Source of the DNA: Sporosarcina sp. P2
GTDB taxonomy: Bacteria > Bacillota > Bacilli > Bacillales_A > Planococcaceae
Assembly (NCBI RefSeq): GCF_002743255.1
Contig: NZ_PDYY01000002.1
Coordinates: 62,001 to 126,000 of the forward strand
Length of the DNA stretch: 64,000 nucleotides
Direction of reading: 5' to 3'
Below the pieces are notes generated by a model. That model was not told the DNA's origin. It worked only from the letters and a program-made list of their open reading frames with translations, and ran no database searches. Positions 27,798 through 35,669 of the stretch are shown piece by piece (within the stretch, counting starts at the first letter, position 1; the number at the start of each line of letters is the position of its first letter). The translations under genes and the position numbers were made by a program.

Positions 27798-28059
27798 TCG
27801 CAGCTTTTACTTTTCCTTCCGAGTCGATCGAGATTGCACTGCCATTCGGACACGCAGGTTCAGCCGGTAAATACCCCTCTGTAGTTAGCGAAGAAATTGT
27901 TGGAATCGTTTTTTTATCCATCTTATATGCTTGTACTTGGCCTTCAACCATTTTCACATATGCATCACAGCCCTTTTCATCTATCGATTTAGAATGCTTC
28001 GTCACATTCGGGATAGCAATTAAGATTAAAACAGTAATGATTAGCAATACGATCATCAT
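27784..28059 (-). pseudogene. comGC: comGC, 3' remnant cut by prophage insertion
   Basis: The remaining 91 codons read MMIVLLIITVLILIAIPNV onward and match ComGC, the major competence pseudopilin, from just after its processing site. ComGC normally begins with a short leader and a GFTLIE motif before this point; here the frame upstream hits a stop (TTTTAA) and the DNA is prophage. Without the Gly-Phe processing site and the N-methylated Phe the product cannot become a pilin subunit. The start codon at 28059 may still be used, with a weak AGGAAAAG upstream, giving a non-functional peptide. The 5' part with comGA and comGB should lie beyond the far end of the prophage. Confidence 0.88.
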
Positions 28060-28070
28060 TTAAAACAGCT
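28045..28070. other. Prophage attachment junction (attL or attR) in comGC
   Basis: Homology to comGC ends at ATGATGATCGT (28059-28049), and AT-rich DNA with no comGC similarity follows at 28060. The core overlap cannot be defined without the other junction, which is outside the window, but it should include part of this stretch. Confidence 0.7.
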
Positions 28071-28189
28071 TTTCCTGTAGTTTTCAGTCTGCCCAAAAGC
28101 TTGATTTAAAGTGGTGTAAATCACTTTCTTTATCTATTTTCTTTGCTGTGTCTATCTGTCCGTGTATATTTCTGTGGTTTTTATGTGAG

Positions 28190-28254
28190 TTGACCACCGG
28201 AAAAGACCACATTCCGCAGTATTAAAATGTGGTCCACTAAAAAAGACCACATTT
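28190..28254. repeat. Repeated GACCACAT motifs near the att junction
   Basis: AAAAGACCACATT occurs at 28201-28213 and AAAAGACCACATTT at 28241-28254. The inverted copy AAATGTGGTC lies at 28225-28234, and a partial TTGACCACC at about 28190. The inverted and last copies are perfect 10-bp arms of a hairpin. Spaced repeats 130-200 bases from the core fit arm-type sites of a tyrosine integrase, but a structured terminator is an alternative. Confidence 0.55.
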
Positions 28255-28305
28255 GATCAAGTACCTTCTATATAATGTACCATTTTTCTGTTGTATTCAA
28301 AAATT

Positions 28306-28343
28306 AAAACAGCCACCTTCTCAATAGAGTCGGCGGCTGTTTT
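28306..28343 (-). terminator. Terminator after the DUF3006 gene
   Basis: AAAACAGCC pairs with GGCTGTTTT across a loop that holds a second short GC stem; AATTTTTG follows on the minus strand. Confidence 0.75.
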
Positions 28344-28347
28344 ATCA

Positions 28348-28590
28348 TCATTTTTTATTCTTTAGTCTTTCTAATAGATTATTCACTTTTTCACGAGTGA
28401 TCTGCGTTTCATCAATCAGCAGCTCAATCTTGTATTGCTGTCCTTCTGAGTTGATAGAGACTATATCACCCTCATGAAAAATTTCATCTACTTGATCAAC
28501 TGGTATTAGTAGTTGATTCTCTTCTTCAGGATATTCTAAAAACACGTATATTCCTTCTTCAATTCTGTCTAGTGTGTACTTCTTACTCAT
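28348..28590 (-). CDS. DUF3006 protein
   Basis: An 80-residue acidic protein (LDRIEEGIYVFLEYPEEENQ ... LLIPVDQVDEIFHEGDIV) of the DUF3006 family: a small beta-barrel-like domain with unknown function. In Firmicutes it is frequently found next to secreted ComEC-type metallo-hydrolases, and here it overlaps such a gene by four bases (ATGA). The two are probably translated together. A role as cytoplasmic partner or immunity factor is conceivable but unproven. Confidence 0.78.
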   Translation of the reverse strand: MSKKYTLDRIEEGIYVFLEYPEEENQLLIPVDQVDEIFHEGDIVSINSEGQQYKIELLIDETQITREKVNNLLERLKNKK

Positions 28591-29672
28591 CGCTCACACG
28601 CCCAGTTGTCTTTATCTCGATCCATCTTGGATTGATATGCTGGGTGTCCTTTTGCAACTCCGTTAGGATAAACTTTACGTAACTCTGTGCAGTTTTTGAA
28701 ACCAGTTTGTGTAACGGGTTTTGTGGCCGGCTTAGAAGGGACTGGTTTGGGTTTGACTGGTGTTGGCTTTGCTACTGGTTTAGTTGGTTTAGGCTTCGCC
28801 ACTGGCTTAGATGGTTTTGCAACAGGAGTAGATCCCTTGCCGCAGCTATTTGCTACTGAATGCTTCACACCATTAGTCGTCACCGTGATATTGCAGTCTA
28901 CAGGTGTTTTATAAGTCTTCGCTCCAACATTTTTCAAACGCGCTTCAATAGCGGCATGTGGGTGTCCGTAGCTATTGTTTTTGCCATAAGACAAGATGCC
29001 TACGCTTGGTTTCACATTGCTGATAAACGCCGCTGAACTGCTCGTGTTAGATCCGTGATGACCGTTTTTAAGGACCGTTGCTTTTACATCATATTTCTTG
29101 CGAATGTAGTCTTCAATCGTTGTGTCCGCGTCACCCATTAATAAAAAGGACACTTTGTTGTACGTCACTTTTAACACGATAGTCGCTGCATTACTATCTT
29201 TCGCTTCTTCGTCCGCATACAATACCCGCGTAATCAACTGTGGATCAAGTGCCAACTTGTCCAATTCCTTTGCAACTGTAAACTTGATATTCTTTTTGTC
29301 AATTAGCGTCAACAGATTATAGTACGTTTGTGACGTATGTACATAACCAGAATCAATAAAGTTTGTAACCGGAAATGCATTTAATACAGCTTCCAGTCCG
29401 CCGATGTGATCGGCATCCGGATGCGTCGCTACTACATAATCAAGACGCTTAACTCCTTTTGCTTTTAAAAATGAAACGACTTTACTTCCAGCGGCCTTGG
29501 GACCACCGTCTACTAACATGTTTTTACCATTTGGAGACTGAATTAATACCGCGTCTCCTTGTCCTACATCGATGAAATGTACCTTCATATCTTTTGTTGC
29601 TGCGTCTGAAGTGACAGGCAGCAGACTTATGGCTAGAACCATAGTCATGATAATCATTGTTAATTTCTTCAT
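28587..29672 (-). CDS. Secreted ComEC-type metallo-beta-lactamase protein with Excalibur domain
   Basis: A 361-residue exported protein. Residues 1-24 are a signal peptide. Residues 28-270 form a metallo-beta-lactamase domain like the C-terminal domain of ComEC: VHFIDVGQGDAVLIQSPNGK, VATHPDADHIGG (metal site), LLMGDADTTIED, KNGHHGSNTSSS and ILSYGKNNSYGHPH. Residues 275-320 are a Pro-Lys repeat linker, and the last 37 residues are an Excalibur calcium-binding module (NCTELRKVYPNGV ... DRDKDNWACER). Likely a cell-wall-associated or extracellular nuclease or phosphodiesterase; the substrate is not known. It is cargo, not a virion gene, and the second gene from the att junction. Confidence 0.85.
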   Translation of the reverse strand: MKKLTMIIMTMVLAISLLPVTSDAATKDMKVHFIDVGQGDAVLIQSPNGKNMLVDGGPKAAGSKVVSFLKAKGVKRLDYVVATHPDADHIGGLEAVLNAFPVTNFIDSGYVHTSQTYYNLLTLIDKKNIKFTVAKELDKLALDPQLITRVLYADEEAKDSNAATIVLKVTYNKVSFLLMGDADTTIEDYIRKKYDVKATVLKNGHHGSNTSSSAAFISNVKPSVGILSYGKNNSYGHPHAAIEARLKNVGAKTYKTPVDCNITVTTNGVKHSVANSCGKGSTPVAKPSKPVAKPKPTKPVAKPTPVKPKPVPSKPATKPVTQTGFKNCTELRKVYPNGVAKGHPAYQSKMDRDKDNWACER

Positions 29673-29790
29673 TTTAACACTCCTTTTGACATACTGATAT
29701 AATCATAGTGCGTCAAAAGTATAATGTCTAGATGATTTTTCCAATTCAGACAAATAAAAAACCACTCCGTCCGGTTATGGATAGAGTCGC

Positions 29791-30159
29791 TTATTTTTCC
29801 TTCATTTTAGCTTTTGAAAAGTAAATATTCATTAACTCTTCAGTATGATTTCGCAACCGCACGTTGGCATAGTTTCTTCTGTCTTCATATCCGTTATGTA
29901 TAAAGACGTATTCTGTGAATATACCTTCTCTTTTACCTTGCACCAGTTTCATCTGATTTTGCCGTAAGTAATCATGCGTCTGCTTCAAGTCCAATTGGAC
30001 CGTTAACATAACATCATCAATAAAATCAATATAAGGTCCAGTAAACTTTAAAGGAAGTTTTTCGATCCGCTGGCGATCACTCGACAAGATTGTCATGATC
30101 ATTGGTAAGTAAATCATGTTTTCGAAATGTGGAATAGATTCAGTTGGAACCATTGCCAA
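29791..30159 (-). CDS. Hypothetical prophage protein
   Basis: A 122-residue soluble protein, rich in Met and charged residues, with a YEDRRNYANVRLRNHTEELM stretch near the C-terminus that looks helical and basic. I do not recognise a family. It starts at TTG (30159) or ATG two codons later, with GGTGA upstream, and has a weak hairpin after it. It lies between the secreted hydrolase and the Panacea gene and is transcribed away from the latter. Confidence 0.5.
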   Translation of the reverse strand: MAMVPTESIPHFENMIYLPMIMTILSSDRQRIEKLPLKFTGPYIDFIDDVMLTVQLDLKQTHDYLRQNQMKLVQGKREGIFTEYVFIHNGYEDRRNYANVRLRNHTEELMNIYFSKAKMKEK

Positions 30160-30479
30160 TCAAATCACCACACTTTCCGACGTTTTCAGCACATGTGTTC
30201 CCGTTCTTGGATTAATTATAAAGAATGTACGTTCGTTTGTAAAGAGGAGTATTATGTAATCAACTAAGTACATTCATGTGTTTTTGTGCATCTGCAAGTG
30301 TCAATAAGTAACTTTACGTACCATTAAGCGTCCTTATGTATCTTTTCTCCCTGCTATAGTGTATATTAGTAGTAGTTACATTCGCTTGACAGAAGTATCA
30401 GAAATTTTAAAACGTGCGTTTTGAATCCCTTAAAATCCTTTGGATTTATGGGTTTTTTCTGTTAGAAGGAGGGATAATT
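30160..30479. other. Divergent regulatory region
   Basis: About 320 bases between two divergent genes. It holds a plus-strand TTGACA (30386-30391) with a weak -10 (TAAAAC, 16-base spacing) and, just before the next gene, a hairpin-like AATCC/GGATT followed by TTTTTT that could attenuate transcription. No protein gene is supported. Confidence 0.4.
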
Positions 30480-30911
30480 ATGACTATGAGAGCCTTTGCA
30501 GATCATGTGATTTCATTAGCAAATGAAGCGGTGGGCGGTATTACCAATTTAGAGTTGCAGAAGGTAATGTACTTTGCTTTAGGTAATTATATTAATGAAA
30601 ATGGAGTCGATGACCTGGTAACAGAAATCTATGACGAACCTTTCGAGGCATGGCCTTATGGACCTGTAGTTAGGTCTGAATATTTTAGGAACCGTTCATT
30701 TGGGAGGTACAATATTAGAAATGAAGCATTCTCTAATGAACGATATGAAGCTTTAAATGATTTCATCCTAGAGGTTTTAGAGGAAGAAGTAAATAATTTG
30801 GTGGAAAAAAGCCATTTACATGGCACATGGTTACACAATAGAGAGGCAATTTTAAGACATGACTTAGTAGAATACAGGCTAGAGGACATAATAAATGACT
30901 TCGCAAATTGA
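30480..30911 (+). CDS. Panacea-domain (DUF4065) protein, putative antitoxin
   Basis: A 143-residue protein of the Panacea/SocA-like family. The signature LELQKVMYFALGNYI, FEAWPYGPVVRSEYF and the terminal helix are clear. Panacea domains are antitoxins in many unrelated toxin-antitoxin pairs. The start is ATG at 30480 behind GAAGGAGGG; the longer frame from 30414 includes that site. The last 17 bases overlap the next gene, so the two are translated together. The pair runs opposite to the phage late genes and is probably expressed in the lysogen. Confidence 0.85.
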   Translation: MTMRAFADHVISLANEAVGGITNLELQKVMYFALGNYINENGVDDLVTEIYDEPFEAWPYGPVVRSEYFRNRSFGRYNIRNEAFSNERYEALNDFILEVLEEEVNNLVEKSHLHGTWLHNREAILRHDLVEYRLEDIINDFAN

Positions 30912-31866
30912 TGCCAGAAAAGATCAAAATGAAAGAGTAATCAACGTACTAAACAAACTGCAAGGAGCAACTAGTTCCAGCGTAGAACCAGAAGTTAAGA
31001 AAAAAATAGCAGAAGATTTTTTTTCGTTATTGAATGAGTTGCCATTTGACTTATTACCTTACGCCGCTGTCTCTCAATTTATATATAATGACGATAGCCC
31101 AGACATTTTTTATTTCATCGAAAATCTTGAAGAGATGATTACAGAAGAATTTGCAGATAATCCCCAAAAAGAAAACTATAAAAAAGGTATAAAAATGATT
31201 GAGCATATGGAGTTAGCTAAACAACAAAAAGACAATTTATATGAAAAACACGAAAAAGATATTCAAAGAATAAAGACACTTAACAGTATATTTGCGGAGA
31301 AGTCTTCCCAAATTACCAAGATCCAAGAAATGACCGAAGAGTTGCAAGAAGATAACAGAAGAATGGTGACAAACTATATTAGCATTTTAGGTATTTTTGC
31401 AGCGATTTTAATGGGCGCATTTGGAGCGATTCAAGGTTTTGCTAGTCTGTTCAACAATGCTCATGAATTAAACCTAGGTACATTGTTAATTATCAGTTCG
31501 ATAGGTGCTTCCTCCGTATTATTAATATTATTCTTTTTACTGAATGGTATAGCAAAATTAACTGGCAAAAATTTAAGTAGTACAAACAAAGCTGATGGAA
31601 CCTTACTCGAAAAACATCCTTCACTGGCTATTTCACACGGTATATTGATATTCATCGCCCTAATAGGCGCTTCTATTATATTAAGCAATATTAGAATACA
31701 ATTTGCATGGTCAGGTCTCTGGTGGATTCTACCTTTCCTCTGGTTTATATATTTAATTATAGCTCTTTCTAATAAAAAGCTAGTACCCTCGTTTGTTCGA
31801 CAGCCAATTGAGAATGAAGAAAGTGAACCTATTTCAGAGGGTATTAAAAAAATGCTACCTAAATAA
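30895..31866 (+). CDS. Membrane protein paired with Panacea gene, putative toxin/effector
   Basis: A 323-residue protein. Residues 1-90 are soluble and acidic, 100-155 form a long charged coiled coil (KHEKDIQRIKTLNSIFAEK ...), and 160-295 hold four hydrophobic helices in two pairs, followed by a short tail. I do not recognise a named family. The gene begins inside the Panacea gene in a different frame, the arrangement of a toxin-antitoxin or defence pair, and a sensor-plus-pore design is plausible. Toxicity is inference from context only. Confidence 0.65.
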   Translation: MTSQIDARKDQNERVINVLNKLQGATSSSVEPEVKKKIAEDFFSLLNELPFDLLPYAAVSQFIYNDDSPDIFYFIENLEEMITEEFADNPQKENYKKGIKMIEHMELAKQQKDNLYEKHEKDIQRIKTLNSIFAEKSSQITKIQEMTEELQEDNRRMVTNYISILGIFAAILMGAFGAIQGFASLFNNAHELNLGTLLIISSIGASSVLLILFFLLNGIAKLTGKNLSSTNKADGTLLEKHPSLAISHGILIFIALIGASIILSNIRIQFAWSGLWWILPFLWFIYLIIALSNKKLVPSFVRQPIENEESEPISEGIKKMLPK

Positions 31867-31876
31867 GAATAATCTT

Positions 31877-31904
31877 AGCACCCCATCCAACCGGACAGGG
31901 TGCT
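31877..31904 (+). terminator. Terminator after the Panacea/membrane pair
   Basis: AGCACCC and GGGTGCT form a 7-bp stem with a 14-base loop, followed by TTAAC. The short T tract makes it moderate. Confidence 0.6.
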
Positions 31905-31970
31905 TTAACTACGCTTTGGCCATTTCGCAAACCGCGCCATATCCACGTTTACATTATGGCCAGTTGCTTC

Positions 31971-32765
31971 TTATTTGAACTCTTTAATTCCCGCTCCAAT
32001 CATCAGCGCTACTAAATCGCCGTTAGCCGCGGATCCATCTGCTTGCTTATTAATCCATGCAGAGGAATATCCGCGTTCCGATGCTGCCTTAACTGCAATC
32101 TCCTGCTGTAATTTGCTACCTAGAAAGGTCTCCACTACTTTACGTAATGTGCCAGATGTAAATTCTAACTCGATCGTAAGTTTCTCTGGCGCGGGCGTTG
32201 GTTTAGGTTTATTCGGCACTGCTGCTACATCCTTTTTACCTCCAGCGTAATTAACTATTCCTTGTGCTGTCAGTAATGCCAACTTTTCAACTTCATCAAT
32301 CAAGATAGTTTCATCACTGTAATTCGAAATGAAAGCATACTCTACGAGAACAGCCGGCATATTTGTTAAGCGCAAAACCGCGAAGTTCGCTCTCTTTCTA
32401 CCGCGATCACGAATACCGATTTGATTAACGATTGAACTGTGTACAGCGTTTTGCAGTTTCGTTGTAGCGGCACTAACACTGCCGTTATAGACGAACGTCT
32501 CGAATCCTGTAGCCGACGCTGTAGCCGAGTTGTCGTGTAAGCTGAAGAAGTAATCGGCTCCCCAAGCGTTAGCTAGTCTCGCACGCTCTCCCAATGGAAT
32601 AAATACATCAGTTGAACGTGATAGTCTCACTTCATGCCCATAACCTTCGAGAATAGTCTTCAGTCGTAAAGCTACTTTTAGTACATTGTCTTTCTCTTTG
32701 GAGCGTTTCCCAACAGCACCTGGGTCGTGACCACCGTGACCTGGATCGATAAAAATCTTACTCAT
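31971..32765 (-). CDS. Phage endolysin, N-acetylmuramoyl-L-alanine amidase
   Basis: A 264-residue Amidase_3 enzyme. Zinc ligands fit KIFIDPGHGGHDPGAVG (His), then a Glu near VLKVALRLKTILE and His in YFFSLHDNSA; the catalytic Glu is in VLVEYAFISN. A Pro-Lys linker at about 185-200 leads to a 70-residue C-terminal domain that probably binds the cell wall. It cuts peptidoglycan for lysis. ATG at 32765 follows GAGGTG; a TTG two codons earlier is too close. It overlaps the small zinc-ribbon gene by eight bases. Confidence 0.92.
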   Translation of the reverse strand: MSKIFIDPGHGGHDPGAVGKRSKEKDNVLKVALRLKTILEGYGHEVRLSRSTDVFIPLGERARLANAWGADYFFSLHDNSATASATGFETFVYNGSVSAATTKLQNAVHSSIVNQIGIRDRGRKRANFAVLRLTNMPAVLVEYAFISNYSDETILIDEVEKLALLTAQGIVNYAGGKKDVAAVPNKPKPTPAPEKLTIELEFTSGTLRKVVETFLGSKLQQEIAVKAASERGYSSAWINKQADGSAANGDLVALMIGAGIKEFK

Positions 32766-32880
32766 CGCCAAACACCTCGTTTTCTGGATCGTTATAGCAA
32801 TCCTGGCACATCATTTCACCGTTGAACTGTTCCAGAACTTCGATTTCTTTTCCGCATACTACACATTCTGTTTTATCCAT
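32758..32880 (-). CDS. Small zinc-ribbon protein
   Basis: A 40-residue protein with two Cys pairs, CVVC (residues 6-9) and CQDC (26-29), spaced like a zinc ribbon or knuckle. Placed between holin and amidase with overlapping or adjacent ends and AAAGGG upstream, so it is co-translated. No function is known. Confidence 0.65.
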   Translation of the reverse strand: MDKTECVVCGKEIEVLEQFNGEMMCQDCYNDPENEVFGDE

Positions 32881-32881
32881 A

Positions 32882-33160
32882 TTATTTCAGCCCTTTCTTT
32901 TTATCTTTTCGTGGCTCTTGATACCGCATTGCTTGATCGCTGTCATCAGTACCGTCAGTAGTAGGATCTACGACAATACCTAATATCACGAGTAAAGCAA
33001 ACAAGGAGTTAATGAACTTAGTAGCTTCAAGGCCAATCAAATCTGCCGCTAATTCCACACCGAACCATGCTGCGACAATCTGCAAGACCAACAAAAAAGC
33101 CGGCACCAAGGCCAGCCAGAACAACTTATTTTTCGCACGTACTTTCCAATTAATTTTCAT
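32882..33160 (-). CDS. Holin, phi-LC3 family
   Basis: A 92-residue protein with two membrane helices (LALVPAFLLVLQIVAAWFG and FINSLFALLVILGIVVDPTT) and a charged C-terminus (DGTDDSDQAMRYQEPRK). This matches the phi-LC3 holin family. Holins form holes that release the endolysin. It lies next to the amidase and XhlA-like genes in the PBSX-type lysis cassette. Confidence 0.9.
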   Translation of the reverse strand: MKINWKVRAKNKLFWLALVPAFLLVLQIVAAWFGVELAADLIGLEATKFINSLFALLVILGIVVDPTTDGTDDSDQAMRYQEPRKDKKKGLK

Positions 33161-33173
33161 TTTATTTCTCCTT

Positions 33174-33608
33174 TCATTTTAAAAACTGTATTAAAGCAGC
33201 TATCCCTGCTAAAATTCCGCCTGATCCCGCAAATGCGCCAACGACTCCAAGCACGATTTTCTCGCGAGTGGAGAAACGCTTTAATGTAATCCGCTCATCT
33301 ACATGGATTACGTCACGTTCTGTTTGCAGGCGTTCTTTGTCAGTCGCGAAATAATGGTCCACGAATTTGTTTAGAATGCTTCTGGTTTCTTGTCCGTCTT
33401 TCATGACGGTCAGTTCTAAATTCGTTTGTGAAGACTTAATTTCTGCAACCTGAACCGTGACTTCTTTGACTTGTCCCGTGATTACCTCCGCTTGTGTGCT
33501 AAAGTCCATCTGCGCTTTCTCGACTTTTTCCAGCCGCGGTATAATGTCATGATGTATTAGTTCATCGTGTCTATTTAGCATGTCCAGCTCCTCCTCTGTC
33601 TGCGTCAT
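33174..33608 (-). CDS. XhlA-like hemolysin/lysis accessory protein
   Basis: A 144-residue protein: long coiled coil over most of its length, then a C-terminal membrane segment (IVLGVVGAFAGSGGILAGIAALIQF). This is the XhlA layout; in PBSX XhlA acts with the holin in lysis. Start codon choice (first Met or MLNRHDEL ten residues on) is not certain. Confidence 0.75.
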   Translation of the reverse strand: MTQTEEELDMLNRHDELIHHDIIPRLEKVEKAQMDFSTQAEVITGQVKEVTVQVAEIKSSQTNLELTVMKDGQETRSILNKFVDHYFATDKERLQTERDVIHVDERITLKRFSTREKIVLGVVGAFAGSGGILAGIAALIQFLK

Positions 33609-33640
33609 ATCTCACCCCACACCCTTTTCTTTATGGACAT

Positions 33641-33666
33641 AAAAAAGAACGCCCGGATGGACGTTC
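33641..33666 (-). terminator. Terminator within the lysis region
   Basis: On the minus strand GAACGTCC and GGGCGTTC form an 8-bp stem with loop ATCC, followed by six U. It lies between the 62-residue gene and the XhlA-like gene. Confidence 0.82.
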
Positions 33667-33672
33667 TCTCGC

Positions 33673-33861
33673 TTAATTTTCTATTGGATCTGCTACTTGC
33701 GACATCATCATGATATCTTTCACTTTAAATTTTTCACCTGTTATGGATGTCAGCGTTTCATTTTGCATCATGCCTATTCCATTTACCATCATCATGTAAT
33801 CTTGTGAGCTGCCTTCGACAATATGTTCTTTCCCACCGACTACTTTCATCATAGTTCTCAT
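33673..33861 (-). CDS. Small prophage protein, Met-rich
   Basis: A 62-residue protein with an unusual number of Met (about 13). Two similar halves end in SQDYMMMVNGIGMMQNE and VKDIMMMSQVADP. No family recognised. It has its own terminator directly after, and AGGGGTGAGTAT upstream of the start. Likely a real small phage gene. Confidence 0.5.
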   Translation of the reverse strand: MRTMMKVVGGKEHIVEGSSQDYMMMVNGIGMMQNETLTSITGEKFKVKDIMMMSQVADPIEN

Positions 33862-33961
33862 ATACTCACCCCTTTATGTCTAAATAATTCGATACAAGGT
33901 GTTTTTATCCTTCTTTTATCCTGAATCTTTTTACTTATAAAAAGAACACCGTGTAGACGTT

Positions 33962-34705
33962 TTATTTTATACTTTCCCTGTACTCAAGATAATCATTATA
34001 GTACTTTTTATTAATAAAATAGAATACATGTGAGAGTATAATAAATATCAAACCGATAAACGGAAACAAAATACCTATTGGTTTATTGCCATCTATGTCC
34101 TTTTCGGACCAATAGAATAAAAATTGATAAATCATACCAGTTGAAAACAAATAAAATAGAACTAAGATTACTATTTTTATCGTTAACATTTCCTTTTTGT
34201 ATAGAATCCTAATTCTATACGTTTCTTCAATACTACTCCTCATAAATACCGCATTGTCTAAATTCGAAATAAGATATTTGTTTTTGTGCTCTGAATGAAC
34301 AAGCAACGCTTTCTCATCGCTAATCAACCTTCTTAGATGCCACGGTCCTACTTCATTATTTATTTTTATTTCAAATTTCGGTTTAACTGCGAACAGAAGA
34401 TTTATTACCCAAACTAGTAGCAAAGCTAATATCACTAAAATATACATGGCTATAAAACTAATAAACAATTCAGTAATATTTTTAGTGAAGTAAAAGATAA
34501 ACGTAAATATAATCGCTATTAACATCGCAATCAAAAGTGAGTTTTTTAACTTTTGATACTTAGTCATAATCTGAATCTCTAAGTCTGTTACGCCAATATA
34601 GTTCACGGCTTTTAAAACTGAAAAACAAGCAACTATTACACCTAAAACAACCTCTCCATTTTCAAAAGACTCTATTATATTCTTCAATGTATATATCCCT
34701 TTCAA
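33962..34705 (-). CDS. Hypothetical membrane protein (prophage cargo)
   Basis: A 247-residue protein with membrane segments near residues 50-72, 80-105, 173-193 and 208-228, and a soluble loop between the second and third (WHLRRLISDEKALLVHSEHK). The composition is more AT-rich than the flanking tail genes. It points away from the next plus-strand gene and is not a standard virion gene. Family unknown. Confidence 0.55.
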   Translation of the reverse strand: MKGIYTLKNIIESFENGEVVLGVIVACFSVLKAVNYIGVTDLEIQIMTKYQKLKNSLLIAMLIAIIFTFIFYFTKNITELFISFIAMYILVILALLLVWVINLLFAVKPKFEIKINNEVGPWHLRRLISDEKALLVHSEHKNKYLISNLDNAVFMRSSIEETYRIRILYKKEMLTIKIVILVLFYLFSTGMIYQFLFYWSEKDIDGNKPIGILFPFIGLIFIILSHVFYFINKKYYNDYLEYRESIK

Positions 34706-34948
34706 GTCTATCTTGAAATTCTATTCGACAGATAGTGAGGTTTTCCCTTCTATTTACCTAAGACTTATTTCTCTTTCTCAACCTCCGCAGCCAAATACTC
34801 CACAATTAAAAAAAGAACTATCGTTAAGAACATCTTATAATGCTGTTTTTTCTGTATTCCCACCCTTTATAACTCATTTTAAATAAAATCCTCTTTTATT
34901 TATGCTATGGTGTTCAAGAGAAAATAAAAAGGTAAAGGAATGTAACAG

Positions 34949-35632
34949 ATGAGTAAGAAAAAGAAGAAAACAAGTAAATCAAAAGACATTCGCTTCACAC
35001 CCGAGAAGGATAATAAAAATATTTTTATCTCCCTGCCAAATCTGATAACAATCTTTGCAACGCTTATTAGCGTTATTATTGCTCTTGGGAGCTTAATGTA
35101 TTCGAAAAACACATATGATCTTGCATTCGAACAAGTTTATGAAGAGAAAAAAGCTGTATGGCTTAGCGAAGTCAATCAGGAAAACAACGAAATTACATTT
35201 ACAACTAACAACGAAAATATCGCAATGCAATTTGCGTTGATTAAATTTCCAGAACCATTTTCCGATTCTAATAGAGAGATTCTTTTTCCTAATTTTTCTT
35301 TACCTACTAATGCTTTTATAATTGATCTTGAAAAACTATTAGAATCCAAATATAGCAGAAAGGAAGGCTATGCAACTGTTGTCGAAAGTAGTGTTCCTTT
35401 TGTTTTACAAGCCTACTATGTCGTAAAAGGTTCAAGCTATAGTATACAATCTTTATATCATTTAAGATATTTGGTTACAATGGGAGACCAGGAAGAAGAC
35501 TTTCCCACTGTTGAGATTGCAGGCTTTTGGTTTGATCGGCATCTTGAAATTGATGAAGATCCCAACGAAGCACTAATGAAAATTTGGGGAAATAGTGAAT
35601 ACAGAGAAGGTTATTCAGGCTTAGTTAACTGA
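34949..35632 (+). CDS. Hypothetical single-pass membrane protein (prophage cargo)
   Basis: A 227-residue protein: lysine-rich N-terminus (MSKKKKKTSKSKD), one membrane helix (LITIFATLISVIIALGSLM, residues 32-50), then an extracytoplasmic or soluble beta-rich domain with FPTVEIAGFWFDRHLEIDED near the end. It opposes the late genes, has GGTAAAGGAATG upstream and its own terminator. Family unknown; AT-rich composition fits acquired cargo. Confidence 0.6.
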   Translation: MSKKKKKTSKSKDIRFTPEKDNKNIFISLPNLITIFATLISVIIALGSLMYSKNTYDLAFEQVYEEKKAVWLSEVNQENNEITFTTNNENIAMQFALIKFPEPFSDSNREILFPNFSLPTNAFIIDLEKLLESKYSRKEGYATVVESSVPFVLQAYYVVKGSSYSIQSLYHLRYLVTMGDQEEDFPTVEIAGFWFDRHLEIDEDPNEALMKIWGNSEYREGYSGLVN

Positions 35633-35646
35633 GCCTGTTTTCTTTT
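35616..35646 (+). terminator. Terminator overlapping the end of the plus-strand cargo gene
   Basis: CAGGCT and AGCCTG flank a 10-base loop that includes the stop codon; TTTTCTTTT follows. Confidence 0.75.
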
Positions 35647-35669
35647 ATACGCCACACTACATAACATTC

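Noticed and set aside
28045-28070. Sequencing error at the start of comGC instead of an insertion
   Set aside because: No comGC-like sequence, comGB or comGA follows in any frame; phage genes begin within 300 bases.
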